From contig NZ_SRYZ01000002.1 of NCBI RefSeq assembly GCF_004793475.1, positions 1 to 64,000 on the forward strand: a DNA stretch of 64,000 nt. The letters run 5' to 3'. Under the pieces are notes generated by a model. That model was not told the origin of the DNA and ran no database searches. It was given only the letters and a program-made list of their open reading frames with translations. How positions within the stretch are numbered: the stretch's first letter is position 1; the number at the start of each line of letters is the position of its first letter. Below are positions 27,665 to 39,511 of the stretch, piece after piece. A program made the position numbers and the translations under genes. Source of the stretch: Bacteroides muris (ex Afrizal et al. 2022). Its GTDB lineage: Bacteria > Bacteroidota > Bacteroidia > Bacteroidales > Bacteroidaceae.

Positions 27665-29530
27665 TTATTTTTCTATATAGTCGCCATTGTCTCTGATAAG
27701 TTTTATCAGTTTTTCTACCGCTTCTTCTTCGGGAATGTTCTTTTCGACGCATTCTTTCTTCTTGTAAAGGCTGATTTTACCTCGTCCGGCACCTACATAG
27801 CCATAGTCAGCATCTGCCATTTCTCCGGGACCGTTGACAATGCATCCCATGATGCCTATCTTGAGCCCTTTCAGATGACCGGTAGCTGTCTTGATGCGGG
27901 CAATGGTGCTTTCCAGGTCGTAGAGTGTGCGTCCGCAGCCGGGGCAGGAGATGTATTCGGTCTTGCTGGTACGTACACGTCCGGCTTGCAGGATGCCGAA
28001 AGCAGTGGCATCCACCATTTTGCCATTTATGGTTTCTCCTTGGTTGAAAAGAAGTATACCGTTGCACAGTCCGTCGAAGATAAGTGCTCCCATATCGGCT
28101 GCTGCTTTAATTTGCAGGTTCTCCACTTCATTCTCTGCATAGTGCTCAAAGAAGACTACTGGATTTTTCAGGCCTTCCTTCATCATCTGGTGTACCAGGG
28201 CGCGTTGTTCGCCCAATCGGTTGGGATGGTTGCTTTGCGAAATCAGCACGACTTCCGGATGATACTTCAGGCAGGCGATGGCTTCGTCGTTCAATCCCAT
28301 ATAAGTGATGAAGAGGAACTTCAATGAGGCGTTGCAGCTGCTTAGGAAAGGTAGCTGGTCTCCTTTGAAGACAGGCCAGGCATTGACCGGCACTGCTTCG
28401 TGGATGTGCCGTTCCATCCAGATGTCGGCGTCGATAATACATTGCACACCTTTCGGCAGTTGTTCGGGAATGGAACGTCCCGTATAGATATAATCCGGAA
28501 TGAATTGCGGATTAAAGTTCATGTCCCCGTTCAGGCGTGCGGCAATGACCACGGGTAGATTGCCTCCGCCGATATTGTGTACGGCAGTAGTCTCGCGGAG
28601 GGTGGGAGAGAGATAATTGAATTCCGGTACATCTGCTCCGGGGATGTAAGGATGGTCGCGGCGCTGCACGATATAGTCCACTAGTTTGCGGGCTACGGGA
28701 ATTTCTGCCTCCGGGGCTTCGCTCAAGGAAACGCGAATGGTGTCACCCAAACCGTCTGCTAACAAGGCCCCGATGCCCAGAGCCGACTTGATGCGTCCGT
28801 CTTCTCCGTCTCCGGCTTCCGTTACACCAAGGTGCAACGGGAATTGCATGCCCTCCTGCTCCATGACGGCTACCAGCAAGCGTACTGTCTTTACCATGAC
28901 CACTGTATTGGATGCTTTGATGGAAATAACTACATCCGTAAAATGCTCTTGCACGCAGATACGCAGAAATTCCATACAAGATTCCACCATACCTTCGGGG
29001 GTATCGCCATAGCGGGACATGATGCGGTCGGACAATGAACCGTGGTTCACGCCGATGCGGATGGCAGTATGGTTCTCCTTGCAGATATTGAGGAAGGGGA
29101 CAAAGCGGTCGTGTATCTTCTGCAACTCCTGAGCGTACTCCTCGTCGGTATACTCCAGATGCTTGAAAGTACGTGCCGCATCCACATAGTTTCCCGGATT
29201 GATACGTACTTTCTCTACATATTGTGCTGCCACATCCGCTACCTTCGGATTGAAGTGAATGTCGGCCACGAGTGGCACCATATAACCGTCCTGACGTAGC
29301 CTAATGTTAATATTCATCAGATTCTCAGCCTCTTTGACGCCTTGGGCTGTGAGGCGTACATACTCTCCTCCGGCATCGACGATACGTTTGGCTTGTGCCA
29401 CGCAGGCTTCTGTGTCCTGCGTGGCGGTATTTGTCATACTTTGTATGCGGATAGGATTGGAGCCGCCCATGGGGGTGGCTCCGATGTTTACTTCTGATGT
29501 TTCCCGTCGGGAATAGTTGAATAAATCCAT
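27665..29530 (-). CDS. ispG: 4-hydroxy-3-methylbut-2-enyl diphosphate synthase (large three-domain form)
   Basis: The 621-residue IspG makes HMBPP from MEcPP in the MEP isoprenoid pathway, using a 4Fe-4S cluster. The TIM barrel start is INIGATPMGGSNPIRIQSMT-like. The C-terminal cluster domain carries SCPGCGRTLYD and GIMGCIVNGPGEMADADYGY. A large central insert gives the three-domain form usual in Bacteroidetes, Chlamydiae and plants. ATG 29530 (MDLFNYSRRE) is used; the 20 codons upstream look like intergenic AT repeats. Confidence 0.96.
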   Translation of the reverse strand: MDLFNYSRRETSEVNIGATPMGGSNPIRIQSMTNTATQDTEACVAQAKRIVDAGGEYVRLTAQGVKEAENLMNINIRLRQDGYMVPLVADIHFNPKVADVAAQYVEKVRINPGNYVDAARTFKHLEYTDEEYAQELQKIHDRFVPFLNICKENHTAIRIGVNHGSLSDRIMSRYGDTPEGMVESCMEFLRICVQEHFTDVVISIKASNTVVMVKTVRLLVAVMEQEGMQFPLHLGVTEAGDGEDGRIKSALGIGALLADGLGDTIRVSLSEAPEAEIPVARKLVDYIVQRRDHPYIPGADVPEFNYLSPTLRETTAVHNIGGGNLPVVIAARLNGDMNFNPQFIPDYIYTGRSIPEQLPKGVQCIIDADIWMERHIHEAVPVNAWPVFKGDQLPFLSSCNASLKFLFITYMGLNDEAIACLKYHPEVVLISQSNHPNRLGEQRALVHQMMKEGLKNPVVFFEHYAENEVENLQIKAAADMGALIFDGLCNGILLFNQGETINGKMVDATAFGILQAGRVRTSKTEYISCPGCGRTLYDLESTIARIKTATGHLKGLKIGIMGCIVNGPGEMADADYGYVGAGRGKISLYKKKECVEKNIPEEEAVEKLIKLIRDNGDYIEK

Positions 29531-29600
29531 TTCTTTAATTGATAGTTGATAATTTATAATTGACCGTTGGTTGGATTGCCTCATTGTCAATTACTCATTG

Positions 29601-30110
29601 TCAATTTGTCTTATATTCGTACTTCACATCCTTCAAGTCTTCATTTGCCTTGACTATTTTCCTTTTCAACCCCTCTTTGTAGGCAGCGAATGTTTCAGCT
29701 AATGAGGAATCGCTCAGTGCCAGCATTTGTACGGCAAGGATGGCAGCGTTCATGGCACCATTGATGGCAACGGTAGCTACCGGTATGCCCGGAGGCATTT
29801 GGATAATGGAGTAAAGGGCATCTACGCCATCGAGTACAGAGCCCTTTATGGGAACACCGATTACCGGCAGTGTGGTATTGGCGGCAATGACACCGGGCAG
29901 GGCGGCAGCCATGCCGGCAGCGGCAATAATCACTTTAATGCCGCGTTGGCGGGCATTCTTGGCAAATTCCTCCACTGCTTCCGGGGTACGGTGAGCAGAG
30001 AGGGCGTTCATTTCGAACGGTACATGCAGGTCATTGAGCAATTGCGCGGCCTTCTCCATAACGGGGAGGTCGGAAGTACTGCCCATGATGATACTAACGA
30101 TTGGGGACAT
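29601..30110 (-). CDS. purE: N5-carboxyaminoimidazole ribonucleotide mutase
   Basis: The 169-residue class I PurE converts N5-CAIR to CAIR in purine synthesis. Motifs are IIMGSTSDLPVM, the catalytic-loop SAHRTPE, IAAAGMAAALPGVIAA and PVIGVPIKGSVLDG. The length is normal. It lies between gcvH and ispG in a compact - strand run. Confidence 0.96.
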   Translation of the reverse strand: MSPIVSIIMGSTSDLPVMEKAAQLLNDLHVPFEMNALSAHRTPEAVEEFAKNARQRGIKVIIAAAGMAAALPGVIAANTTLPVIGVPIKGSVLDGVDALYSIIQMPPGIPVATVAINGAMNAAILAVQMLALSDSSLAETFAAYKEGLKRKIVKANEDLKDVKYEYKTN

Positions 30111-30131
30111 AATTAAATTATGGGTTATAAG

Positions 30132-30512
30132 TTATTCGTTTATCAGAGCTTTGTAGGCTTCTGCATCCAGCAGGCTGTCGAAATCGGCATCTGCAGCGGG
30201 TTTGATTTTAATGAGCCAGCCTTCACCATACGGGTCTTGGTTTACCAATTCCGGTTGATCGGCAAGCGTTTCGTTCTGTTCCAGAATTTCTCCATTTACG
30301 GGCAGAAAGAGATCTGAAATGGTTTTTACTACTTCAATGGTGCCGAACACTTCATCGGCAGCCAATGTTTCACCTACTGTCGGAATATCGACAAACACGA
30401 TGTCACCCAATTGGTCTTGTGCATAATCAGTAATACCTACATAAGCTACATCGCCTTCCTGGCGAATCCATTCGTGTTCTTTGGTGTACTTTACATTAGT
30501 CGGGAAGTTCAT
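30132..30512 (-). CDS. gcvH: Glycine cleavage system H protein
   Basis: The 126-residue H protein carries the lipoyl aminomethyl group between the P, T and L proteins of glycine cleavage. The lipoylated lysine is expected in GTIEVVKTISDLFLPVNG. The N-terminal KYTKEHEWI and YAQDQLGDIVFVD are typical. ATG 30512 (MNFPTN) fits the family start; ATG 30518 adds two residues. The other glycine cleavage genes are not in the window. Confidence 0.96.
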   Translation of the reverse strand: MNFPTNVKYTKEHEWIRQEGDVAYVGITDYAQDQLGDIVFVDIPTVGETLAADEVFGTIEVVKTISDLFLPVNGEILEQNETLADQPELVNQDPYGEGWLIKIKPAADADFDSLLDAEAYKALINE

Positions 30513-30562
30513 GATCATTAGTTTTTAAAGGTTGATACTTATTTAATTGATAAATCAAAATT

Positions 30563-31225
30563 TTAAAAGAGAAAGATTCGGAACAGTATGTTGCTCAACG
30601 GATGGAGCACCAACAGCGAGCAGATAAGTCCTACGGCAAAGCCTCCCATTACTTCGCCCAAAGTGTGGTGCTGCAGGATGATGCGAGCGGTGCCCAATAT
30701 GCCTGCCACCAGTATAAAGAGGCATAACCACCATACGGGATTGTAGCTGAACAAGGCACTGAAAGCCACCAACCCGCCGATTACAGCTCCGGCGCCTGCC
30801 ATGTGTTCGCTCAGTTTCCATTTCAGGTTGACTATCACACAGATAATCATCATTACTAGAACAGAGAGAATAATGCCGGTCATGTACCATGGGATATTGA
30901 GCCGATGCATCATGAGCAGGCAGAATATGTAGGAAGTGATGGTCAAGATAAAGGGAACATATCTCTTTTTCCGTTCCACTAGTTCTCCCGGACTGAAACC
31001 GTTGACTTTGCGGAAGATGAAGATGGTTAGGGTAGGCATAAGGATGGTGAAGCAATACACCACACCCAGCACTATCAACTTGTACTGCAACGGCATGATG
31101 CGCAGGTACGAGAAAATGAATAGAGCCAGAAAAGCCAAGAAAGGGATAGAGAACGGTGTGAATACGACCGAAATCACTTTCGCTGTTCTGATTAAAGTCT
31201 TATCTTCTATAATATGCTCTTCCAC
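30563..31225 (-). CDS. PAP2-superfamily membrane phosphatase-like protein
   Basis: The 220-residue protein has about six hydrophobic segments. The C-terminal part carries KLSEHMAG and ARIILQHHTLGEVMGG, a PAP2-like phosphatase signature in which the His and following acidic residue are present. The motif set is degenerate compared with classical PAP2 lipid phosphatases, so the activity is uncertain. It lies between gcvH and rpoN. Confidence 0.75.
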   Translation of the reverse strand: MEEHIIEDKTLIRTAKVISVVFTPFSIPFLAFLALFIFSYLRIMPLQYKLIVLGVVYCFTILMPTLTIFIFRKVNGFSPGELVERKKRYVPFILTITSYIFCLLMMHRLNIPWYMTGIILSVLVMMIICVIVNLKWKLSEHMAGAGAVIGGLVAFSALFSYNPVWWLCLFILVAGILGTARIILQHHTLGEVMGGFAVGLICSLLVLHPLSNILFRIFLF

Positions 31226-31299
31226 AACCTAATTTATTTACGATTTACTGTTTTGAATGTTTTTGTTTACACTCTTGATTAATTACGGGTTATTATTTC

Positions 31300-32790
31300 T
31301 CACTTTCTCAGTCGTGCCACCGGGATATTCATCTGTTGGCGATACTTTGCCACCGTGCGGCGGGCTATGGGATAACCTTTCTCCTTCAGCAGCTCGGTCA
31401 GTTCGTCGTCGGTCAGAGGCTTTTTCTTGTCCTCGTTGTCAATGCACTCTTTGAGTATCTTACGTATCTCGCGTACGGACATCTCTTCACCATCTTCGGT
31501 TGTATAGCCGTCGTTAAAGAAGAACTTCAGTGGGTAGATGCCGTAGTTGGTCTGTACATATTTGCTGTTGCTCACACGGGAGATAGTCGAGATGTCCAAC
31601 CCGGTGCGTTCGGCAACATCTTTCAGAATCATGGGGCGAAGTAGCGACTCATCTCCTTCGAGGAAGAAAGAGCGTTGCAGGTCTATGATGGCCTGCATGG
31701 TGGTCATCAGTGTATTTTGGCGTTGCTTCACGGCATCTATGAAACCTTGTGCGGCATCCATTTTCTGTTTAAGGAACATCATGGCCTCGCGAGATTCCTT
31801 GGACTGGTTGGCACGGTTCTTGGTATGTTCTTCCACCATTTCGGTGAAGTCGCGGCTCATGCGCAGTTCCGGCACGTTGCGGTTGTTCAGTGTCACGTTG
31901 ATAGTACCGTCATCATAGGTGTCTACAAGGAAGTCGGGAACAATCTGCTGCATGTTCTTTCCGATGGTTTCGCCAAGCGAGGCACCGGGACGGGGATTCA
32001 GTCTGCATATTTCCTTAACGGCTTGTTGCAGAGTCTCTTCGCTGATACCTAATTTTTGCATAATCTTGTCCCAATGCTTGCGGGTGAACTCTTCGTAGCA
32101 CTGGGTAAGAATATCTTCTTCCATATAGTATTGTGGAGGCGAAGGCATGGGCCGCTGGGCCTCCTTGCGTCGAATCTGGAGGAGCAGGCACTCTTGCAGG
32201 GTGCGGGCACCCAGACCGGCGGGGTCGAAGTCTTGTATAATCTTCAATACTTCTTCCAGTTCTTCGGGAGAAGCGTCGATGCCGGCGTAGATGGCGAGTT
32301 CGTCGCTGATGCTGTCCAGCGATTTGCGCAGCAGACCATCGTCATCCAGTGAGCCGATGAGATATTCGGCCAGTTCGCGCTGGTGCGGGGGCAAATCCTG
32401 CTCGCCAAGCTGCTGGCGCAGGGTCTCATAAAAAGAGGTGGTGTCGGAGAAAGGAATTTCTTCTGCCTGCTCTCCTTTGCTGCGGTTGTTTTCCTGCAGT
32501 TTGTAGTCGGGGATATCGTCTTCGTTCAGATAGTCGCTTAAAGAGTCATAACTGGTGTCTTCACCATCTTCTGAACCAGTTTCCGTATCGGGCATGTCGG
32601 AATATTCATCACCGGGAGTATCTTCTTTGCCCTCCTCCAGTGCCGGATTTTCCAGAAGTTCGGCACGTACGCGGTCTTCCAGTTCCACAGCAGGGAGTTC
32701 CAGCAGTTTTACTACCAGAATCTGTTGCGGAGACAGCGTCTGTATCTGCTGTTGCGCTTGAGTCTGTACTTGTCGGGAACCTTGTGCCAT
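31300..32790 (-). CDS. rpoN: RNA polymerase sigma-54 factor
   Basis: The 496-residue sigma-54 has the Gln-rich region I (QVQTQAQQQIQTLSPQQILVVKLLE), an acidic region II, the core-binding domain (FDPAGLGARTLQECLLLQI) and the C-terminal RpoN box (ARRTVAKYRQQMNIP) that reads the -24 element. Length is in the normal range. A -7-like TATTTTTG box on the - strand (32848-32855) lies 58 bp upstream of the start. Confidence 0.97.
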   Translation of the reverse strand: MAQGSRQVQTQAQQQIQTLSPQQILVVKLLELPAVELEDRVRAELLENPALEEGKEDTPGDEYSDMPDTETGSEDGEDTSYDSLSDYLNEDDIPDYKLQENNRSKGEQAEEIPFSDTTSFYETLRQQLGEQDLPPHQRELAEYLIGSLDDDGLLRKSLDSISDELAIYAGIDASPEELEEVLKIIQDFDPAGLGARTLQECLLLQIRRKEAQRPMPSPPQYYMEEDILTQCYEEFTRKHWDKIMQKLGISEETLQQAVKEICRLNPRPGASLGETIGKNMQQIVPDFLVDTYDDGTINVTLNNRNVPELRMSRDFTEMVEEHTKNRANQSKESREAMMFLKQKMDAAQGFIDAVKQRQNTLMTTMQAIIDLQRSFFLEGDESLLRPMILKDVAERTGLDISTISRVSNSKYVQTNYGIYPLKFFFNDGYTTEDGEEMSVREIRKILKECIDNEDKKKPLTDDELTELLKEKGYPIARRTVAKYRQQMNIPVARLRK

Positions 32791-32847
32791 ACTTTATAAA
32801 TTACGAATTACGAGTTACAAATTACAAATATGGGAAAATTTCTACCG

Positions 32848-32879
32848 CAAAAATAGTGAATAGTTCGGGAACGCGAAAT
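32848..32879 (-). promoter_or_regulatory. Probable rpoN promoter
   Basis: On the - strand TATTTTTG (32848-32855) matches TAnnTTTG, and a weaker TTTCG lies about 19 nt upstream in place of TTTG. The leader between it and rpoN holds short repeats of the type ATTACGAATTACAAATTAC. Confidence 0.45.
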
Positions 32880-32913
32880 CTTCTCTTATGATATTTAACA
32901 AGAAAGCGGGAGC

Positions 32914-32940
32914 TTGGTTGCTTTTTTGTCACTATCTTTG
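32914..32940 (+). promoter_or_regulatory. pepP promoter
   Basis: TATCTTTG (32933-32940) is a perfect -7 box, with TTG at 32914-32916 upstream. It sits 28 nt before ATG 32969, which supports that start over the longer frame from 32888. Confidence 0.6.
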
Positions 32941-32968
32941 TTCCATAACTACTAAAATATGGAACGTT

Positions 32969-34342
32969 ATGTTTACTAAAGAAACGTATGTGCAGCGCAG
33001 AGCCCAGCTGAAAAAAACAATCGGCTCCGGAGTATTACTGTTTTTGGGTAACGATGAACAAGGGTTGAACTATGAGGACAATACTTTCCGTTACCGTCAG
33101 GATTCCACTTTTCTCTACTATTTTGGCTTGTCGTTTGCCGGATTGTCGGCAATCATTGACATAGATGAAGATAAGGAAATCATTTTCGGTGATGAGTTGA
33201 CTATCGACCATATCGTATGGATGGGTACCCAGCCCACCCTTCACGAAAAGGCTTCCGCTGTGGGCATTTCCGAAACCCGTCCTTTTGCCGATATCGTCAG
33301 CTATTTGCATAAGGCTGTACAGATGGGGCAGACCATTCATTATCTGCCTCCTTATCGTGCCGAGCACAAATTGAAGCTGATGGACTGGCTGGGTGTTCCT
33401 CCGGCACGTCAGGAAGGCTCCGTGCCGTTTATCCGTGCGGTGGTGGCACAGCGCAACTACAAATCGGCAGAAGAGATAGTGGAAATAGAAAAGGCATGCG
33501 ATGTGACTGCCGATATGCACATCACGGCCATGAAGGTGCTTCGTCCGGGAATGTACGAGTATGAAGTGGTGGCCGAAATGAGCCGAATTGCCGAGATGAA
33601 CAACTGTGAGCTGTCTTTTGCAACGATTGCTACTATTAACGGTCAGACTTTACACAACCACTATCATGGAAACGAAGTGAAGCCGGGAGATTTATTCCTG
33701 ATTGATGCCGGTGCCGAACTTCCTTCGGGTTACTGTGGAGACATGTCGTCCACCGTGCCTGCCGACAAGACTTTTACTTCCCGGCAGCGTGCCGTTTACG
33801 AGATTCAGAACGCCATGCACCTGGAGGCTGTTAAAGCGCTTTGCCCGGGCATTCCTTATATGAAGGTATACGAACTTTCTGCCCAAGTGATGGTGGAGGG
33901 GCTGAAAGAGCTGGGATTGATGAAGGGCAATGCCGAAGATGCCGTACGCGAAGGTGCTCATGCACTGTTCTATCCTCACGGACTGGGACACATGATGGGA
34001 CTGGACGTGCACGATATGGAAAATTTAGGTGAACTTTGGGTCGGCTATGACGGTCAGCCCAAGAGTACGCAGTTCGGTCGCAAGAGTCAGCGCCTTGCCA
34101 TTCCTCTGGAACCGGGCTTTGTCTTTACGGTTGAGCCGGGCATCTATTTCATTCCCGAACTGATTGACCTTTGGAAGGGGGAGAAGAAATTCGCTGATTT
34201 TATCAATTATGATAAGGTAGAGGAATACCGTGATTTCGGTGGCATCCGTAATGAGGAAGATTATCTGGTTACTGAAACGGGGGCACGCCGTTTGGGTAAG
34301 AAAATTCCGTTGACACCGGAAGAGGTGGAGGCGTTGCGCTGA
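32969..34342 (+). CDS. pepP: Xaa-Pro aminopeptidase (M24B)
   Basis: The 457-residue aminopeptidase P removes N-terminal residues next to proline. It has the N-terminal AMP_N domain (YRQDSTFLYYFGL) and the pita-bread metallopeptidase fold with metal ligands in IDAGAELPSGYCGDMSST, FYPHGLGHMMGLDVHD and VEPGIYF, ending EEDYLVTETGARRL. ATG 32969 is chosen from the promoter position and the family start (MFTKETYVQRR). Confidence 0.95.
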   Translation: MFTKETYVQRRAQLKKTIGSGVLLFLGNDEQGLNYEDNTFRYRQDSTFLYYFGLSFAGLSAIIDIDEDKEIIFGDELTIDHIVWMGTQPTLHEKASAVGISETRPFADIVSYLHKAVQMGQTIHYLPPYRAEHKLKLMDWLGVPPARQEGSVPFIRAVVAQRNYKSAEEIVEIEKACDVTADMHITAMKVLRPGMYEYEVVAEMSRIAEMNNCELSFATIATINGQTLHNHYHGNEVKPGDLFLIDAGAELPSGYCGDMSSTVPADKTFTSRQRAVYEIQNAMHLEAVKALCPGIPYMKVYELSAQVMVEGLKELGLMKGNAEDAVREGAHALFYPHGLGHMMGLDVHDMENLGELWVGYDGQPKSTQFGRKSQRLAIPLEPGFVFTVEPGIYFIPELIDLWKGEKKFADFINYDKVEEYRDFGGIRNEEDYLVTETGARRLGKKIPLTPEEVEALR

Positions 34343-34390
34343 ACCAAAGCGCATGGCAGGCTTTATGATGAACGTAAGTAGACAGGAAGA

Positions 34391-35584
34391 ATGAAAATTA
34401 ACGGATATAAACAGATGGAACAACAGATACAGAAGCACGCACGGGTCGATGTGGCCGATGTGTTGCGTGGACTGGCGGTGATGGGTATCATCCTGCTGCA
34501 TTCGATTGAGCATTTTAATTTCTACTCCTTCCCTGACGAGGCGGGACGGAGTGCATGGCTGGCCTTTACCGACCGTACTGTGTGGGACGGACTTTTCTTT
34601 CTTTTCGGGGGAAAGGCGTATGCCGTGTTTGCCCTGCTTTTCGGCTTCAGTTACTTTATTCAGTACGACAACCAGCGGTTGCGTGGACGAGATTTCCGTC
34701 TGCGTTTCTGTTGGCGGTTGGTGTTGCTGTTTTTTATCGGCAACTTGAACGCATCGTTCTTTACTGCCGAGGTGCTGGTGCTCTATTCACTGGTGGGGTT
34801 CATCTTGCCGCTGGTGTGCCGTCTGCGTGACAGGTGGATATTTGTCTTGGCTTGCGTGTTACTCGTTCAGCCGTTGCCGCTTTATTATGTTGTACGTGCC
34901 GCCCTTGATTCAACTTTCATGACACCTGCCCTGCCGACGGGTAGTCTGTGGGCCGCCACATTTCAGGCACAGAGCCATGGCACCTTCCTTGAAACCTTGT
35001 GTGTCAATCTGTGGGAAGGACAATTGGCCAGTCTGGCGTGGGCGTGGGACAACGGGCGTGTATTCCAGACTGCGGCTCTTTTCCTTTTCGGCTATTTGAT
35101 AGGCCGCCGGGAGTTGTTCCGAGAGGACAATCTGAAATTCTGGAACAAGGTGTTGTGTGGTTCTCTGGTAGCCTTTTTCCCACTCTATGGGTTAGGCAAC
35201 ATGTTGCCTGATTTTGTAGAAAATGCTTCGGTGCGTATACCGCTACTGCTGGTGGTGTCTTCGTTGTATAAGTTCGCTTTTATGCTGTTGCTTGTATCGG
35301 CTGTGCTGAATGCTTATTACCGCACTGATTTGCAGAAATGCCTGAACTATCTTATCCCTTACGGCCGTATGAGCCTGACCAATTACATCATGCAGAGTGT
35401 TATAGGTTCTATGTTGTTCTATAACTGGGGATTCGGTCTGCACGATAAACTGGGCATTACAGCCAGTGTGCTGGTGGGTGCCTTGATTTTCGTGCTGCAA
35501 TTGGCCTTCTGCCGGTGGTGGTTACATCGCTACGGGCATGGCCCAATGGAATATCTGTGGAAACGGGCTACGTGGCTGAAGTGA
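34391..35584 (+). CDS. DUF418 family inner-membrane protein
   Basis: The 397-residue protein has about ten membrane segments. It starts with the family hallmark RVDVADVLRGLAVMGIILLH and ends with the DUF418 block GRMSLTNYIMQSVIGSMLFYNWGFGL and a C-terminal RW rich tail. The family (YeiB-like) has no settled function; acyl or metabolite transport has been proposed for some members. It is monocistronic or follows pepP by 48 bp. ATG 34415 (MEQQIQKH) is an alternative start. Confidence 0.88.
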   Translation: MKINGYKQMEQQIQKHARVDVADVLRGLAVMGIILLHSIEHFNFYSFPDEAGRSAWLAFTDRTVWDGLFFLFGGKAYAVFALLFGFSYFIQYDNQRLRGRDFRLRFCWRLVLLFFIGNLNASFFTAEVLVLYSLVGFILPLVCRLRDRWIFVLACVLLVQPLPLYYVVRAALDSTFMTPALPTGSLWAATFQAQSHGTFLETLCVNLWEGQLASLAWAWDNGRVFQTAALFLFGYLIGRRELFREDNLKFWNKVLCGSLVAFFPLYGLGNMLPDFVENASVRIPLLLVVSSLYKFAFMLLLVSAVLNAYYRTDLQKCLNYLIPYGRMSLTNYIMQSVIGSMLFYNWGFGLHDKLGITASVLVGALIFVLQLAFCRWWLHRYGHGPMEYLWKRATWLK

Positions 35585-35601
35585 GTGACTCATGCCTGAA
35601 A

Positions 35602-35643
35602 ATAGAAAGAACCGCATCATTTAAATGATACGGTTCTTTCTAT
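35602..35643. terminator. Bidirectional terminator between DUF418 and GH2 genes
   Basis: ATAGAAAGAACCG (35602-35614) pairs perfectly with CGGTTCTTTCTAT (35631-35643). Inside, ATCAT and ATGAT pair around a TTAA loop. Convergent genes lie on both sides, and pyrimidine runs occur in each direction. Confidence 0.8.
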
Positions 35644-35702
35644 ATCTATGGATAAGGAGTGTTTCTCCTGATGTTTTCCTCCTTACTCAAACTGTTCTCC
35701 AA

Positions 35703-39047
<3,345 letters not shown>

Positions 39048-39203
39048 TCACATAGTTAATATTTGATGCTGTAAAAATAAGAAAAAATAGCGATTCTCCT
39101 ATTGAATATTAAGATTATTTATTAAGAGTCATGTTTTTAAGAAAAGATGTATCTAATGCTTTACGTTGAGGAAAATGGGTGAATAGTTGTAAGGAGTTGA
39201 CCT

Positions 39204-39511
39204 TTACAGATACTTCTCCCATAAATATCTCAGCGGGCTGGGCAGTCTTTCAGTCACGCTTCGTTCGTCGGTCATCACTTCCGCCGTCCCGGTCAGTTCC
39301 CCTTTGAATTCCAGCCGCCTGCCATAGGAAGTGCATAAATCTTGCGGCAGGCTTACGGTGACGGTGTAGGTGCGTTTCGATGATACTCTGTTGCAACTGC
39401 GCTTCCTGTATCCGGGCCGGGGAGAGCTAGGTCATCAGCTGTTCCCGTCCCCCGCTGCTTGTTCAAGAATGCTTGTTTGGCTTCCTCGTATTCCGACTGG
39501 GCGGTCAGGCT
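39204..39511 (-). pseudogene. HlyD-type membrane fusion protein, fragmented remnant
   Basis: Three pieces of a HlyD/AcrA-like secretion adaptor can be read in three different frames on the - strand. SEYEEAKQAFLNKQ (coiled coil) lies in the frame of the upstream ABC gene, ARIQEAQLQQSIIE in a second frame, and RTYTVTVSLPQDLC...RLEFKGELTG, ending PLRYLWEKYL with stop TAA at 39204-39206, in a third. The N-terminal anchor and the middle of the barrel are missing. At least one frameshift and two deletions are needed to explain this. The adaptor would have bridged the ABC exporter to an outer-membrane channel. Confidence 0.8.

Noticed and set aside
29531..29600. AT-rich direct repeats (ATTGTCAATT type) between purE and ispG as a regulatory array
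   Set aside because: They are low-complexity and irregularly spaced, as often seen in Bacteroides gaps; no clear site emerges.
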